Made by a program: the position numbers and the translations under genes. The notes beneath the pieces are model-generated. The model saw only the letters and a list, made by a program, of their open reading frames with translations, was not told the DNA's origin and did no database searches. From Hippophae tibetana (Eukaryota > Streptophyta > Magnoliopsida > Rosales > Elaeagnaceae): 64,000 bases of DNA. This document shows, piece after piece, positions 39,324 through 52,224 of the stretch (its first letter is position 1; each line of letters opens with the position of its first letter). The stretch spans positions 70,005,340 through 70,069,339 of the forward strand of contig CM072812.1 in the NCBI GenBank assembly GCA_037013495.1, in the 5' to 3' direction.

Positions 39324-40384
39324 ACCATCTATTTTTTTCAATAGAAAGAGAGAATGAGGTGTAGACACTTAGAAGACTAGTGGCGAAAATGGTGAACAAC
39401 TAAGCTAGAAGAGGAGTTAGTGTCTTTGATTAATGGCGATGGACGGAGTGCGGTCAAAATAAAAGGGAATAAGAGAGAAGAGAGACAAGGGATAAACCCC
39501 ACCAGATCTGAGACAACCTATGATGCTGGAGTAGGCAAGGTTGTTCCCGATCGGTCCACCTGCTGAAGAAAGCTACTAAATATGGGCCCCTATAGAGTGT
39601 GATTAGTTCTTTTTATACTTTGTAATAGATTTTTCTTTTATTTTTGGCTTAATATTTTTCTACACCTTATAGAATGCGTCACACGTATTCTTATAATAAT
39701 TAACAAAGCATGATAATTAATAATCATTATTTTAAAATATATAAATAATTTTATCTAAAACTTTATAAGATATAATTTAAAATTTTATATATACATAATA
39801 AAAAAAATTAATATCTATAAAAATATACAAGAATAAATAATTAATTCTAACTAAAAATTAAAAAAATAAATACTCGCCAACCAAGAGAAGTGCAAAATTA
39901 TAAGACTAATATAATTAGAAAGAAAACAGTGCAATGGAGAGTCCAAAAAACAAATAGGAGTTGTTAAATGGCGAAGATAGGCATCGATGTGGTTAGTTGT
40001 GCACGTACGCTGACTAGTAGCTATAATTACGGTGGGATTTCAGACCTATTATCTACTGAGGTAAGACCACAAATATATGTAGGAGTCATCGTTTGTTATG
40101 TCATTGTTGTAAGGAATTGATTTTGTGGCCACTCAAAGTGGCACTTACCCAAAGTTTGTGTTTCATGTCTGCAATGCATGATTTAAAAATTAATCAATAT
40201 ACGAACTTCTTTATGGACTATATATTATAATAAACTTCTTGTAGGCTATGTATATGCTTGCTTAATGTATATAACACATGGATACTTTCTAATCTAACTT
40301 GGGTAATTCAATTAATCGTCTCCAATGGATTTTTTTTTTTTTGAAGTGGTGCCCATTTGGAAATTAATGTATGCAAGTAGAAAA
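39324..40384. other. Spacer, nothing recognised
   Basis: Mixed AT-rich DNA with a GC-richer patch at 39380-39590. A short open frame at 39969 (MAKIGIDVVSC) has no domain and is not called. Confidence 0.45.
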
Positions 40385-40785
40385 AAGGCAATGCTATGTG
40401 GTTTGATTCAGTACTTGAATATGTTTGGTGTTGCAATTGGCTATAGAATAGCTGCATCAATCAACATGAAGTGAGTCGTAGTACTAATCTGATTGTTGAA
40501 TTTATCCACTCTCAAATTTTGGTTTATGAAATTTTACTATGATGGTTTATTGTGTTAAATTATTATATGTAGGGCAATAAAGAGATCAAATTGTTTCCAT
40601 AAATGTGGAGGAAAATACCATGTCACATGTCAAGCAATGGTAAGATAACCTTTGGAGTCTCAGAGGTAATATTTTCTCTCTACTATAGATTTCAGTTAAG
40701 AATGGTGGTTCTTCATTGTTGCAGCTATCATGTCCTTCACATATTCACCAGCTGGTCTTGGTCCTAGGATAGGCAAAGTTGCAGG
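40385..40785 (+). pseudogene. Amino acid permease (AAP family) fragment
   Basis: Three pieces of a plant AAP-type H+/amino acid symporter. Piece one (40385-40470) reads KAMLCGLIQYLNMFGVAIGY then RIAASIN, part of a membrane helix. It ends at a GTGAGT donor. Piece two (40573-40650) reads AIKRSNCFHKCGGK after a TAG acceptor, which restores the conserved loop with the intron removed. Piece three (40703-40785) reads WWFFIVAAIMSFTYSPAGLG then KVA, the next helix. Sequence between pieces two and three is lost, and the remaining helices are absent. The piece order is that of AAP genes. It lies next to the CACTA-1 insertion at 41024 and inside the candidate outer CACTA. It is not functional. Confidence 0.8.
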
Positions 40786-41023
40786 TTTGGATTAGTATTT
40801 AGAATATTTTAAATATTTTTTAGATTATGCAGGATTTGAATATTCAATAACTTTTTTTTTAAGTATGGTCCTTCAAGTTGTTTTTCATTTCTTTTTTTTG
40901 TTTTACTTATTAGTAATAGATTAAATTAGATATGTCAGTACTGATCTTGATGTGTGTCTTATTTTTAGATAGTTATAACCAATTATCACTTTCTTTTATG
41001 GAACTCTAGTCCTAAGTAAGTTG

Positions 41024-41175
41024 CACTACGCAAAAATCATGTATTAACGTCGGTTATTAACCGATTTATTTAAAGTCGGTTAGGTGAATCGATTTAAATT
41101 AAAAGATTTAAAATTTAAAGTCGGTTCACTGACTTTAAGTTCAAAATCAGTTAAACGCGTGAACCGATTTTAAAT
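41024..41175. repeat. CACTA-1 left TIR and subterminal repeats
   Basis: After the terminal CACTAC come several copies of AAAGTCGGTT / AACCGACTTT-like motifs (for example 41076-41090 and 41114-41130). These are the usual binding sites for the element's own DNA-binding protein. The matching right block is at 47920-48102. Confidence 0.8.
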
Positions 41176-41478
41176 TATGTATTTTTTTTTACACATTTTT
41201 TACTATACTCAACACCTGTATTCGATTACATAATAGCATAAAAAACTAAAATCTGTTTAACAAAGTTTATATAATACAAATAATTAAAAAAATAAATATT
41301 AATTAATTACTTGAGAATTAAATTTATTACAAAAAATAATTTTATATACAATATATATATATATAACTTAAATTACAAATAAAATGATATCGTCTCTTTT
41401 GTAATAGATTTTGTGTTATTCTCAATTTATTTCAAGGAGAAGAAGCTTAGTTTGCTTAGAATCACTAGCATAGTAACC

Positions 41479-42594
41479 AGGAAACTAGGCAAGAGAAATG
41501 AGATGGCGTTTGAGCAAAAAATAGTTGGTCCATTTAACAATTCATTCCCCTAAATATATGAGCACATAAACATCCATCACACAAAGAGCCCAAACTTCAG
41601 AGACACAGGAATAGAGAAATTAAAGCATTATAAAAATTACCATGGTGTTGTTCTATATTATTCAAGATCATCAAATTCTTCTCTTAATTCTTCTTGTGAT
41701 GTTATAATTTGAACCATGTGTTCTATCCATTCTTCTCGTAAATCATGAAAAATTTACATATCATAGCTCGACTTGTTCCAACCAAAGAACTATATGCAAT
41801 TAAATTCAAAATAAGAAAGTAATATCATGAATTCACAAAAATAACTTATATATGTTAAAAGATTAGTAAAAGAAATTACCACATCGACACCAGAGTGATA
41901 TAATAATAACCCTATCTCTTTGAAATCAAATAAGCACTATATTAATCTTTTCTCTATAAATATGAAGCTATCTGGAATCAAACTGGTATTTTTAATGCTA
42001 TAATGAGCTCTAAATATGAAGTCAAGTGTAACTTTGATTTGTTACTTGGGTTGGTTGAGTTTTGGTGCCTATAAACTAATATTTTTGTATTTCCTTGAGG
42101 TGAAACAACAATTACTCTTGAATATATGATGATTCTTGTGGTTTTCTTGTACTTAGCTGGCCAATGACTACCATGATGTTGTCATACCAAGGAACTAGGC
42201 AAGAGAGATGAGATGAAGTTTGGGCAAAAAAATAGGCCCATATAACAATTCATTCCCCTAAATACATAAGCACATAAACATCCATCAAACAAGCTGCCCA
42301 AATTTCAAACACAGGAATAGAGAAATTAAAGCATTATAAAAATTACCATGATGTTTTCATATGCTATTCATGATCATCAAAATCTTCTTCTGATTCTTAT
42401 TGTGATGATATAATTTGAACCATGTGGTCTGCCCATTCCTCTCGTAAATCATCAAAAATTTGCATATCATAGCCCGACTTGTTCCAACCAAAGAACTACA
42501 TGTATTTAAATTCAAAATAAGAATGTAATATCATGAATTCACAAAAAATAACTTATATATGTTAAAAAGGTATATTGGTAAAAGAGACTATCAC
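41479..42594 (-). repeat. Tandem duplication inside CACTA-1 carrying a 3' terminal exon
   Basis: Two direct copies, 41479-41885 and 42190-42594, are about 85-90% alike with a period near 710 bp. Each reads on the - strand as FFGWNKSGYDMQIFDDLREE, then a WADHMVQI-like stretch and an acidic end with a stop (copy at 42360-42500; the left copy is more mutated). This looks like the last exon of the transposon's second gene, duplicated with flanking intron. Confidence 0.75.
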
Positions 42595-43579
42595 ATTTTT
42601 AATTGGAATGTTGATATTTGTGATGATTTCGCTCATAAACTTCATGACAAAGTAACCACATATTTGATTCCGTCATTTTCTTGTGGAACCTACAAAATCA
42701 AACATCTTTATTATTCAATAGTAAAATTAATTAAATTATTAATATTTGGTTGTACATACCATAACTTTGTCCCATATAAGCTTATGAGATTTTTTAAGAG
42801 CAATGCCTCTACACGTGTTCCACAACTTCCATGCCCTATCAAAGTTTAAAACGGTTAGTTTTTTTATTAAATATTACAAAGAACAATAGAAGAAAAATAG
42901 CTAGCCATAACTCTTACATTTCAACAATTGTTTTTGTATCTTTACTCAATTCTATAGAAACTGAATCACAGTACCAAACATAATTGCCATATAGATCAAA
43001 TGTTATCAACATTCATTAATCTTGGCTTTGTTCAAACTTTAATGGCAAAGGGATTATCAACTTTTGATTTCTGTTAAGTGTTAATTCCCTATCACATAAT
43101 TGTTTATCTCTGATGCTAACATTCTTCTCTTGATATTGATTGACAAGTGAAGAATCATAGAACATTGTTAAATGTGATGAGTGATTAGCTTGAAGTTGAT
43201 AATAACATGCCCTATATAAAAGAAATATATATAAATAATTAGATAATATAAATATAATTATATATGTTCTACATAAATGAAAGTTATTTACTGATTGAGG
43301 ACTCACATTTTTCACACTTGAATTATACTTAAATCGATCACTTGATATTCAAACAGCTATAATATGCACTTGATCGATATATATGTTTGGTCAATGTCTA
43401 CATTAGAAATTTCTCTAAGAAGTGGCACAGTCCATCCATCATTTATGCTAGTCTTGCTCGAAAAAATAGTCATCAAAGAGCCAAGATTTCTGCTGAATTT
43501 TATAGCATAATCATAACTATACTTTTACAATGGCTTCTTCTTGAATGACTTAGTGCTTGATGATTGCCCACTAGACATA

Positions 43580-46500
43580 GATTTACCACAAGATACTTGC
43601 TTTGTATATCTTAAATGTATCAAGCATGTCATCATCTTCTAAAACATCACAATGGTAGAACTCTTTTTGTGGAGACATTAACCCAATAAACCATCTTGTG
43701 TCAATTTGATCGCTCATGTAAAATACTTGTTTTACATGAAGTGCTAACGTGAAAAGATAATCAGTGTGACTTATCTTGGATATATTTACAAGGGTCAATC
43801 CAAAATAATCTATTTTATATCCAACATTGATAACATATTTAACCTAATCACACAAGAATACTGTTTCATGGAAGACCCCATAATCGAGTTCCCAAATTTC
43901 TTGAATTATACCATAATATGTTCTATCAAAAACTACAGGATTACCATCTTTTGAACTAGAAAATTGCATAGTTTTTGCAACCATCTTCACACCACTATTT
44001 TGATTTCCTTGTGCTTTGTCTCTTGCTTAATCTTAAACCTCGATCCATTAATTATGAATCTAGAATATGATTTCACATTGAATTTTGGACCATGTGCAAG
44101 CCATTCTAAACTTTCTGTTATTTTATGATTGGGTTTGTTGAGTCCAACTTGAATATATTCATATAAAAACATGAAATGTGTTTAAAACAAATTTTTAAAA
44201 CATTATATAGAAGTACTAATGAATTATTGTATGTGCCACTTACATGGTTGCGAAACCAATTAATAAGCTCTCGCTTATGTTCATTATAAAACCATTTTTT
44301 CCTCCTTTTTTTTATAACGAGGATCGATCTTCAGTAAGTTTAAATGCATTCTGTAATGTTTTATTAAAGATTTATCAATTATATATCATTAATAGTTAAA
44401 TAAAAAATAATTTTATTTTAAATTAAAAGGTTGAACCTATCATCACTTACTCTATGTACGGTTGTGCCTCATTATTATTTATCAAAATGATTCAGTGCAC
44501 TTTTTCCCATCGAGTGTGATTAATAAACAATTTCTTACTTCCACCAAGCATAGGGTTACCTACTTGGATCATGTGACATTCTAAGATCAACTTATGCATA
44601 GGATTCCCAATTTCAATGCAACCACTAAAGTATTCAGAACAAAACTTAATGGCCTCTTTCAGTAATGTAATGTCCCACCATGCATCTTTCAGGACGATTT
44701 CTATTATTTACATTTCCTTTAAGAACTTGATGTATCTCTCAAAAGGATACATCCACCTTAAGTAAATAAGACCACACAATTGGACCTCTTGAACTAAATA
44801 AACACAGAAGTGAATCATTATATTGAAAAAAGAAGGAGGAAAATATTTTTTCAATTAGACACAAACTCTCTACAACATCTTTCTGTAAAGATTTTAACTC
44901 ACCAACTGATATATATTTCTTGCATATTGTATTGAAGAATGAATAAAGAAGAATTATTGATAATAGAACATGTTTTGGAAGAATTGATCTAATAGCAACT
45001 GGTAATAATTGTTGCATTAAGATATGACAGTCATGTGATTTCAATTCATAAAGTTTCTTATCAGTGATAGACACAAAATTTCTTAAGTTGGATGAGTAAT
45101 CATCAGGAACTTTCACACCAGCCAAACATTTATAAAACACATCCTTCTCTTTTGTTGACATTGTATATAATGCTGGTGGAAAGTATGTTTTATTCTTATC
45201 ATTTTCCTCCCTTGGTGCCAATTCAAGTCGTATGCCTAGTTTCTTTAAATTCAATTTTTCTTTAATTCCATACTTCATTTTTCTGGGTATATTAAATAAT
45301 GTACCAATCAAGCTCTCACATACATGTTTCTCAATGTGAATGACATCTAAGATGTGACAAATGTGTAGGTCTTTCCAATAAGGTAATTCCTAAAATATTG
45401 ATTTTATATTCCAACAACCATGATCTACTGAATCAATAACATTTTACTTTTCACCCATTTTATTAGTTGACCTCTTTTGTTTCCCTCCATTAGTAGGTAT
45501 TCTTTTTTTCATCTTTCCATATTGTTTGAATTTCATACCATTCAATTACCTTAATATATCAACACCTTGCAAAGGTCAGGGTGTAGGATCATGATCTTTT
45601 TCACCATTGAATGGTTTCTTTTGGTATCTAAACTTGTGTTCAGATGGAAAAAAATCTTTTATGTCTTCTATAAGACATATTTCATCAGTGAACAAGATAA
45701 GTTGCAGAAGTGCCATCACTACAAATAAGGCATCCTATATAACCTTTTGTTGCATGTCCTGATAAGTTCTCATAGGCAAGAAAATCATTAATTGTCCATA
45801 AAAGGACCCTCTTCATGTTTAAGTGTTCTTCTTTATGTGCATCATAAACATTTACACCATCATTCCACAATGTCTTTAAATCATCTATTAGAGGTTGCAA
45901 ATATACATCAATATCAACTCCGGGTTGTTTCAATACTAAGAACAATAATGTTAACATCATGAATTTTCTTTTCATACACAACCAAGGAGGAATGTTGTAT
46001 GTTACCATAATTATTTCCCAACAGCTATATCTACTACTAAGGTAACTGTGTGGATTAATTACATCAGTAGTAATGGAAAGACGAAGATTGCATGGATCAA
46101 ATGCAAATTAAGGGGATAAATTATCTACTTCTTTCCAATTTGGAGAATGACAAGGATGACATAACACCTCATCATCAGATCGATTATCTGAATGCCAAGT
46201 CAATATCTTTGATGTCTTTTTATTTTGAACAACCTTTGAAAGAGAGGAATCGAAGGAAAGTACCAAAGAACCTTTGCAGGCACACCTTTCTTAGGTGTTG
46301 TCTCATTTATAGTATGCTTCCATCTCGATGTTTTACACATCAGATAATCATCTAATGTCTTATATTCTTTTCTATAAAGAATGCAATCATTTGAACAAGC
46401 ATGAATCTCATGATATTCCATGCCAAATCGACTAAAAGATTTCTTCACTTTATACATTGAAAATGGAAATTCGATACCCTCAGAAAACATATTTATTAGT

Positions 46501-46986
46501 ACATTTAGTAATTCTGTGAATCCATTGTCAAAAAAACCATTTTTTGCATTCACATTGTACAAATGAACCAATCCCTACATTTTGGTGTATTTCTTGTATT
46601 CTGGATACAACGATTTTTCGGCATCTTCTTGAAGTTTTTTAAAGATTTTGGATCATCCTCATGTAGTTCATCTTCAACACCATGAAACATATTTTCTATA
46701 TGTACATTATGATAAGATGTATATAATCCACTCACATTCTTATTTATCTCTTTCCCATGAGTATTATCAATATTTTCTCCATGATAATACCAACATTTAT
46801 AACTTAAAAGAATATCACTACGGATAAGGTGATACTTAATCTCGTCAATATCATGAAATCGCTCATTTTTACATTTAACACATGGGTATCGAATCATACT
46901 AATTTCATTATTAATATTACTACAAGCAAACTCCAAGAAACTTTAACTCCAAAAATGTAGTCTTGTTCCATTCTATACTTTGACAT
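43580..46986 (-). pseudogene. CACTA-1 TNP2-type transposase (broken)
   Basis: Read right to left. An N-terminal transposase-associated domain (46550-46936) shows FACSN, IRYPCVKCKN and a YKCWYYHGE motif. The Transposase_21/tnp2 core follows at 45685-46571 (PAKVLWYFPSIPLFQRLFK, then AYENLSGHATKGYIGCLIC). Next is a DUF4218-like domain at 44739-45311 (ELKSHDCHILMQQLLPVAIR, FFNTICKK, LCLIEKIF). A DUF4216-like domain ends it at 43583-43990 (KQVFYMSDQIDTRW). This is the standard plant En/Spm transposase layout. At least six frame breaks occur, so CACTA-1 is not autonomous now although its ends are good. The start is placed at the ATG near 46986, upstream of a shift. Confidence 0.9.
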
Positions 46987-48105
46987 CAAATATTTATCTA
47001 TTTTTTATTAATGACATTAAACATATTAAATATGTATCTAGCCAATATATTTCAGATATTATTATATATAAATTTTCTAATTATTAGAATATCTATCAAA
47101 GCACCATATAAAAATAAATACATAAAAACCAAATATAACAAATATATACACATAAATATAATTATATGAGATTGATTGTAATTACTAATAATAATATATT
47201 ATATCATTTGAGTTGATTTCAAATTTAAGATATATAAAATAAAATTTATATAACAATTTTGTGATGATTAATATATTTTTTTAAATAACTACACTACTTA
47301 AAACCTAAATTTTTAATGAGCATCGTATTGTTAAATGATGTCTTTACCATTTCAAATTAACAAAAATAAATAAATTAAAAAACAAACCTTAAATCACAGT
47401 AATTCTCAACATAATGATATAAAAAAGGTTAAATGTATAAATATATAAATTTATTATGAATATATCACATAATTATTTAATTTATTACGAAAATTTATAC
47501 AAAACCTATATAATAAAAATAATAGCATATATAATACAAAACCTACATAATACAGAAATTTATACACATAAACAATAACACATAATATATAAAAAATAAA
47601 GAAATGTGAATAACAAGTACGCAGGATTCATAGAAATACTTACAAGAGTAAATCAAGTGATAGAATGAAGGAAATGAAGAAAAATAGGTATACAATTTTT
47701 GAGTATTTTGCTCAAAAAATAGGGGATCTAGAAGAGAAATTGGAGAGGGAGAAAACTCACTAAGCGAAGCTGGAATTGGTGGTCGGAGATGGCCAAAAAA
47801 TGAGAAGGAGTGGAGGAGGGAGTGTTAGTTGGTTTGGTTTTGAGTTTACACAACGTTAGTTGGAAAAATATGTTCTAGATGGGGGAGAAAGAAGAGAAAA
47901 GGAAAATAAAACTGTGTGTAGCGTCGGTTGACACGTAGTAACAACGCTACACATAGGACGTAGCTTCGGTTCTACGTGTCAACTGACACTACACGTGGAT
48001 AGCGTCGGTTTTTCAACGAATCGACTTAAAATTCATTATAAGTTGATTTTCCCTAAAAACCGACTTTAAATATCGACTTAAATTTCATCTTTTGTAGTAG
48101 TGTTG

Positions 48106-48974
48106 CTTCCCATTTTAATATTTTATTTGATTCATTTTCAATTAAGGAGAACACTTCACTATCATAATCAAGTTTTAGAGCTTTGAAACTTGTATAGTAG
48201 AGAACTTTGACACTTTTCATAATCATTATCTACTTGATATCTAACGCTTTCTTCATTTATATTGCCTTCTTAAATTTCAGGTTAGAGAAACTATGGCATG
48301 AGAATTCTAGTACATTACTCATGCAAATCAAGGGATTGAAGCAACACTACACTAGGTAGTAACCGTGGCTTGATTAAGTTGTCTTTAACGTAGGACTTCT
48401 TTGAAAATAGAGTATAAGTTTATTGCTTAATCATCTCTAGTTCCTTATTATGAGTTCTCTAGCTAATTCGCTGCAAATATGTATCCTAATTTTAGTGTAA
48501 TTTTTTATTTTTTTGAATTATAGACTTGGTCGACAAATTTGGAGATAAAAATGATTTTGTAAACAATTTTTTTATTAGAGGAAATTATTTTCACCCAAAC
48601 TTTGTCATTAAATGTTTTTCCTATAATTTATTTTATCAAAAAATACACTTTCTTTGACAAATATTTTATCGTAAAAAATATTTTTTTCGACAAATGTTTT
48701 AGCGAAAAATACACTTTCTTCAACATTCTTTTTCGGGAAATAAACTTTTCTTTGACAAATATTTTGTTAGGAAAAATGCTTTCTCGACAAATATTTTTTT
48801 TGAAAAAATACTTATGCCAATAAACATTGACCTTATTGAGAAAAACTTTTCTATGATGGGGTGTTGGGACAACCGTCCCGACAAAAAACATTATCTTGGA
48901 AAGGGTTTTGGTGACAAGTGTAGGTGTTTTTCCAACAAAGTGGTTTGTCGTTAAAAACTATTTTTCTTGTAATG
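48106..48974. repeat. Right flank of CACTA-1 and right end of the outer CACTA
   Basis: 48106-48540 is ordinary AT-rich DNA. From 48640 to 48974 the motif GACAAATATTTT recurs about five times. The segment ends TTTTTCTTGTAATG, a mutated CACTA terminus. A frame at 48628-48891 is a by-product of these repeats. Confidence 0.55.
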
Positions 48975-50329
48975 ATAAACCAAGTATAAATATGAATGTT
49001 AGTATGACATATTGTATGCATAGTATGGATTCTCTTGTGTCATGTTTAAACCTATGTTATTCACCAATTTTCTTGTTATAGTGAGTAATTTTATGTTTCC
49101 TATATGTAGTTGATTACTTGGTATTTTTTTTTGTAATGCATGACATATGTTTTCCTTGGTAGATTTGGAAGTTTTTCCTTATGTATGTGAATAGTATGGG
49201 GTAAAGTTGCAAGATTAAATCTACCCAAGTGTCATGGGAGGAAGATAACTAAGCCACTAGGAGTGTTTCAATTTGGAAGATAGTTGGACCCTGAGTCACC
49301 TTCTTACGAATTCAATGACACATTTATGTGGCATTGGTATTTAGGGAAGATAGTTGAGTCATTAAGAGTGTTTCAACTTGGAAGATAGTTAGATTCCTAG
49401 TCAACTTCTTCTTATGAATTCCCTAGCACATTTATATGGCATTAGTGTGTAACTACCCATCATACCAATATGTTGTAAGCACATTGTGATGTCTCTTATG
49501 CCCTTTCATAATACGTAAAGATGTGGGGCTCCGTACTATATATCGCATTTGGGAGATATTTTCTGCTTGTTTTGGTTTGCTTGAGCATTCAGTTTGTTGC
49601 TTGTTGCATGTTTTTCCTTGATATTGCCTCAATATTGTTCTTTTTATACATGACTGTTAGGATTGCATGCATTTCATTTTGACTTCTCTCCTACATATAG
49701 GAGTGTGGTATGTTGTATACTATATACATGTTTGCTTTGAATTTCCATGTCAAAAGGGGGTGAAAAGTGTGCACAACTTATGTTTGTTTGTTAACATGAT
49801 GTTTGCTACGTGGGATGGTGAGTATAGTTTGCACTACATCTGAGTTGCCTGATATGCATACACTTAGGAATAGTGTTGCATATGTTTAAGGGGGGTTTGC
49901 ATATTTGTGTTGCATGTAGATTGTGTTTTTTGTGCTACAGGTTGAGTATGCTTAGCCTATTATTGTTCACCAGTGTAGGGTTGATTTGATAGTAATAGTT
50001 AAACTACATGATATGTTCATAGGATATGTGTTTATTTCGTATGTATAGGCTATAGGTGTAGGATGAGATCATCAAGTTTCAGACTAGTGTAATGTGGATG
50101 AGATCTTCATGTTTTAGACTGACAGAGTGTTGATAAGTTGATCCGAAAAGATGGATAAAGAACATAAGTTGGATGCACTTGGACTAAGTGTGTTTTTTGG
50201 TGTTGGGCGTGTCAATGTTTTGTTCATTGGAACAAACATTTTTAGGTCATCTTCATAATCATCTCATGATTGTTATGCGTCTATACATAATTGTACAATA
50301 TTTTGACACGAAAATTCAAAAAATAAAAT
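48975..50329 (+). other. Non-coding segment left of L3
   Basis: T-rich DNA with no gene. It has a 105-bp direct duplication (49241-49338 and 49346-49446, sharing GAGTGTTTCAA and TTGGAAGATAGTT) and a 36-bp duplication at 50061-50131. It may be the right internal part of the L2-L3 element. Confidence 0.5.
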
Positions 50330-52224
50330 TGCAAGTCCTATAATCTTTTTGTCTTTGTTGGCTTCTAGTGTGCAAAACTCAAAGTCTGTTTATTTGACTT
50401 AGTGTTTTTTTCTTCCTCTATAAGATTGGTTACTACAAGTTGGTAATATACACACGCATATAATTAGGAACACTATGATTGAAAGCATATTATACACATA
50501 CTAGAGGGTTAGTTTTTTAGTATGCATGTTAGGTTGAGCATTTTGGTTTTCGACGAGCATGCTTATAAGTAAGCCGATGTTATCGGTCATTTTTTTATAG
50601 TTACATGTGAGTATTTATGAAAATTATCTGCAATTTTGGAAATGAAAATTGGAATTTTTGTGCGCCTTGCCGAACCCCTCACTAGACGATATAACCATGG
50701 GGTCGAAGATGGTGGTAAATGAGACCCTCAGTGAGGTATCCCATGAACTTGGATGATTTCTATATCAATACCCACTCATTTTGTAATTGGTATCCAGAAA
50801 AATTGTAGCAGAGCTTTATCAAATTGACATCCCATTTTCTATTTTTGGATCGCTATTTGAGTGTTATTTGGTATTAATGATTCGTGATTAAGTGAGAAAA
50901 ATCATGATCTTGAATGGTGAGTATTTGAGGCGGTATTTGTTAGTGGGTTTTGAGTAAAATATTGTGCTTAAGTATTGGTAGTTCTTGACTATTATGCATA
51001 TTTATTGTTAGAATTATACTGTGAGATTGGATTGGGTAGTATTGGTTGTGTTCCCAAATCAATGATTGTTTATGATACGTGGTTGAATGTGTTTCCCATG
51101 GTAGTTCATGATATGTGATTGAATGTGTTTTCTACGTAGGGGGCTCGTGATACCTAGTTTAACATGTTTTCCACGATGGTGATTTATGGTTTATAATTAA
51201 GTGTTGTTCCCACAGTTGATTGGTTACTGTCTATTCACTTTATTGATGTTCGATTATCAATCACATTATATTAAGTAGTGTTCATTTTGGAGGAAAATCG
51301 AGTTTGTGTATCGGACCAAAACATTGGGTAGGCATCATTCGAGAGCAATGATAGGAAGTTAGGGCAGCGTTTCCCCTAACTAATAGAGGTATTGGTGATT
51401 TTATTTCTATTAATGTTGTATCTATTTTTATTGTTTAGTGGATTCGTTTGCTATAGAGTGTTTTTCATAAGCAACCCAAGGATGTTAGCATATGAATAAG
51501 GGATTCTGTGTGGGTTTACCTCATTATATCTAGTGTTGTGCATGTTCTAGTGTTTGTTTAATACAATTTGAATTTAAATTTTGTATGTTTTAAGATAATA
51601 AGGTTTAAACTCTGATTAGAAAACTTTTAATATTTATTGCATGCCTTCTTATTACTAAATGTTATATTTGCTGCTTAATATAGTGGTTGGTCGTAATTAT
51701 TCTTTACTACTTTCATTGCTATCTGTTAAGTGTTTTACTTAATACTGTTGTGTGTCTAAGTTTCTATCGTATATGTACCAACATAATAGATTTAGACACT
51801 GTTTAGAAAGTTTTTTGATTTGTGGAATTGTATGATTTATTTCTTACCCTAGTTGTGTATCGGGTGTCAGACTCTTTTAATTGGTTTAATATGTTATGTA
51901 TGATTGCATGCTATGAGAGTACAATCATCATTTACGAAATATGTTCTCATATACGAGATATTGAAATAATTGAAAATCCTTTATAGTTTTTCAATATGTG
52001 TGATGTTTGCCTTGTATGCATGTTGCTAACCTGGATAGAAGCTTGTGAGGCACAGAATCACTATTGTGTTTACTACAGATTATTGTTTCTTATCTGCTGT
52101 TTATTTTTATTGTGTGTTGAATTAAGCATGTTGTTTTGTTCTTTTACTATGTTATATGTTTAATTCACGTTGTGAGGCCTACATGACCGAGTTGGAATAA
52201 AGCTCGCAAAAAGATTCCATAGGT
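50330..52224 (+). repeat. LTR-like repeat, copy L3
   Basis: About 1.9 kb. It starts TGCAAGTCCTATAATC and ends TTCCATAGGT, collinear with L2 in the same orientation at about 75% identity by eye. The TATA region is mutated (TTCTATATCAATACCC, about 50757-50772). It carries the same 39-bp minisatellite. Confidence 0.7.

Larger units (their letters stand above)
41024..48102 (-). mobile_element. CACTA-1, En/Spm-type transposon with TTG target duplication
   Basis: 7079 bp. The left end reads CACTACGCAAAAATCATG; the right end, reversed, reads CACTACTACAAAAGATG. TTG flanks it on both sides (41021-41023 and 48103-48105), the 3-bp duplication typical of CACTA. Subterminal motifs of the form TTTAAAGTCGGTT occur in both orientations within about 150 bp of each end. 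A TNP2-type transposase, broken, lies on the - strand inside. Confidence 0.93.
33887..48974. mobile_element. Candidate large CACTA-type element (host of nested insertions)
   Basis: The left end reads CACTACAAAAAAAAATTG. The right end, reversed, reads CATTACAAGAAAAATAG, a 14-of-17 match with one change in the CACTA core. Inverted subterminal motifs agree: AAAATATTTGTC-type repeats lie at 33930-34150 on the + strand and, at five places in 48640-48830, on the - strand. Flanking triplets are ATG and ATA, so the target duplication is imperfect. It would contain Copia-5, a permease fragment and CACTA-1. No transposase of its own was found. Confidence 0.45.

Noticed and set aside
39969-40120. Possible extra exon of the amino acid permease (MAKIGIDVVSC...)
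   Set aside because: No resemblance to the permease N-terminal or upstream helices.
48602-48823. Phe-rich small open frame
   Set aside because: Generated by repeated GACAAATATTTT subterminal motifs of a CACTA end.
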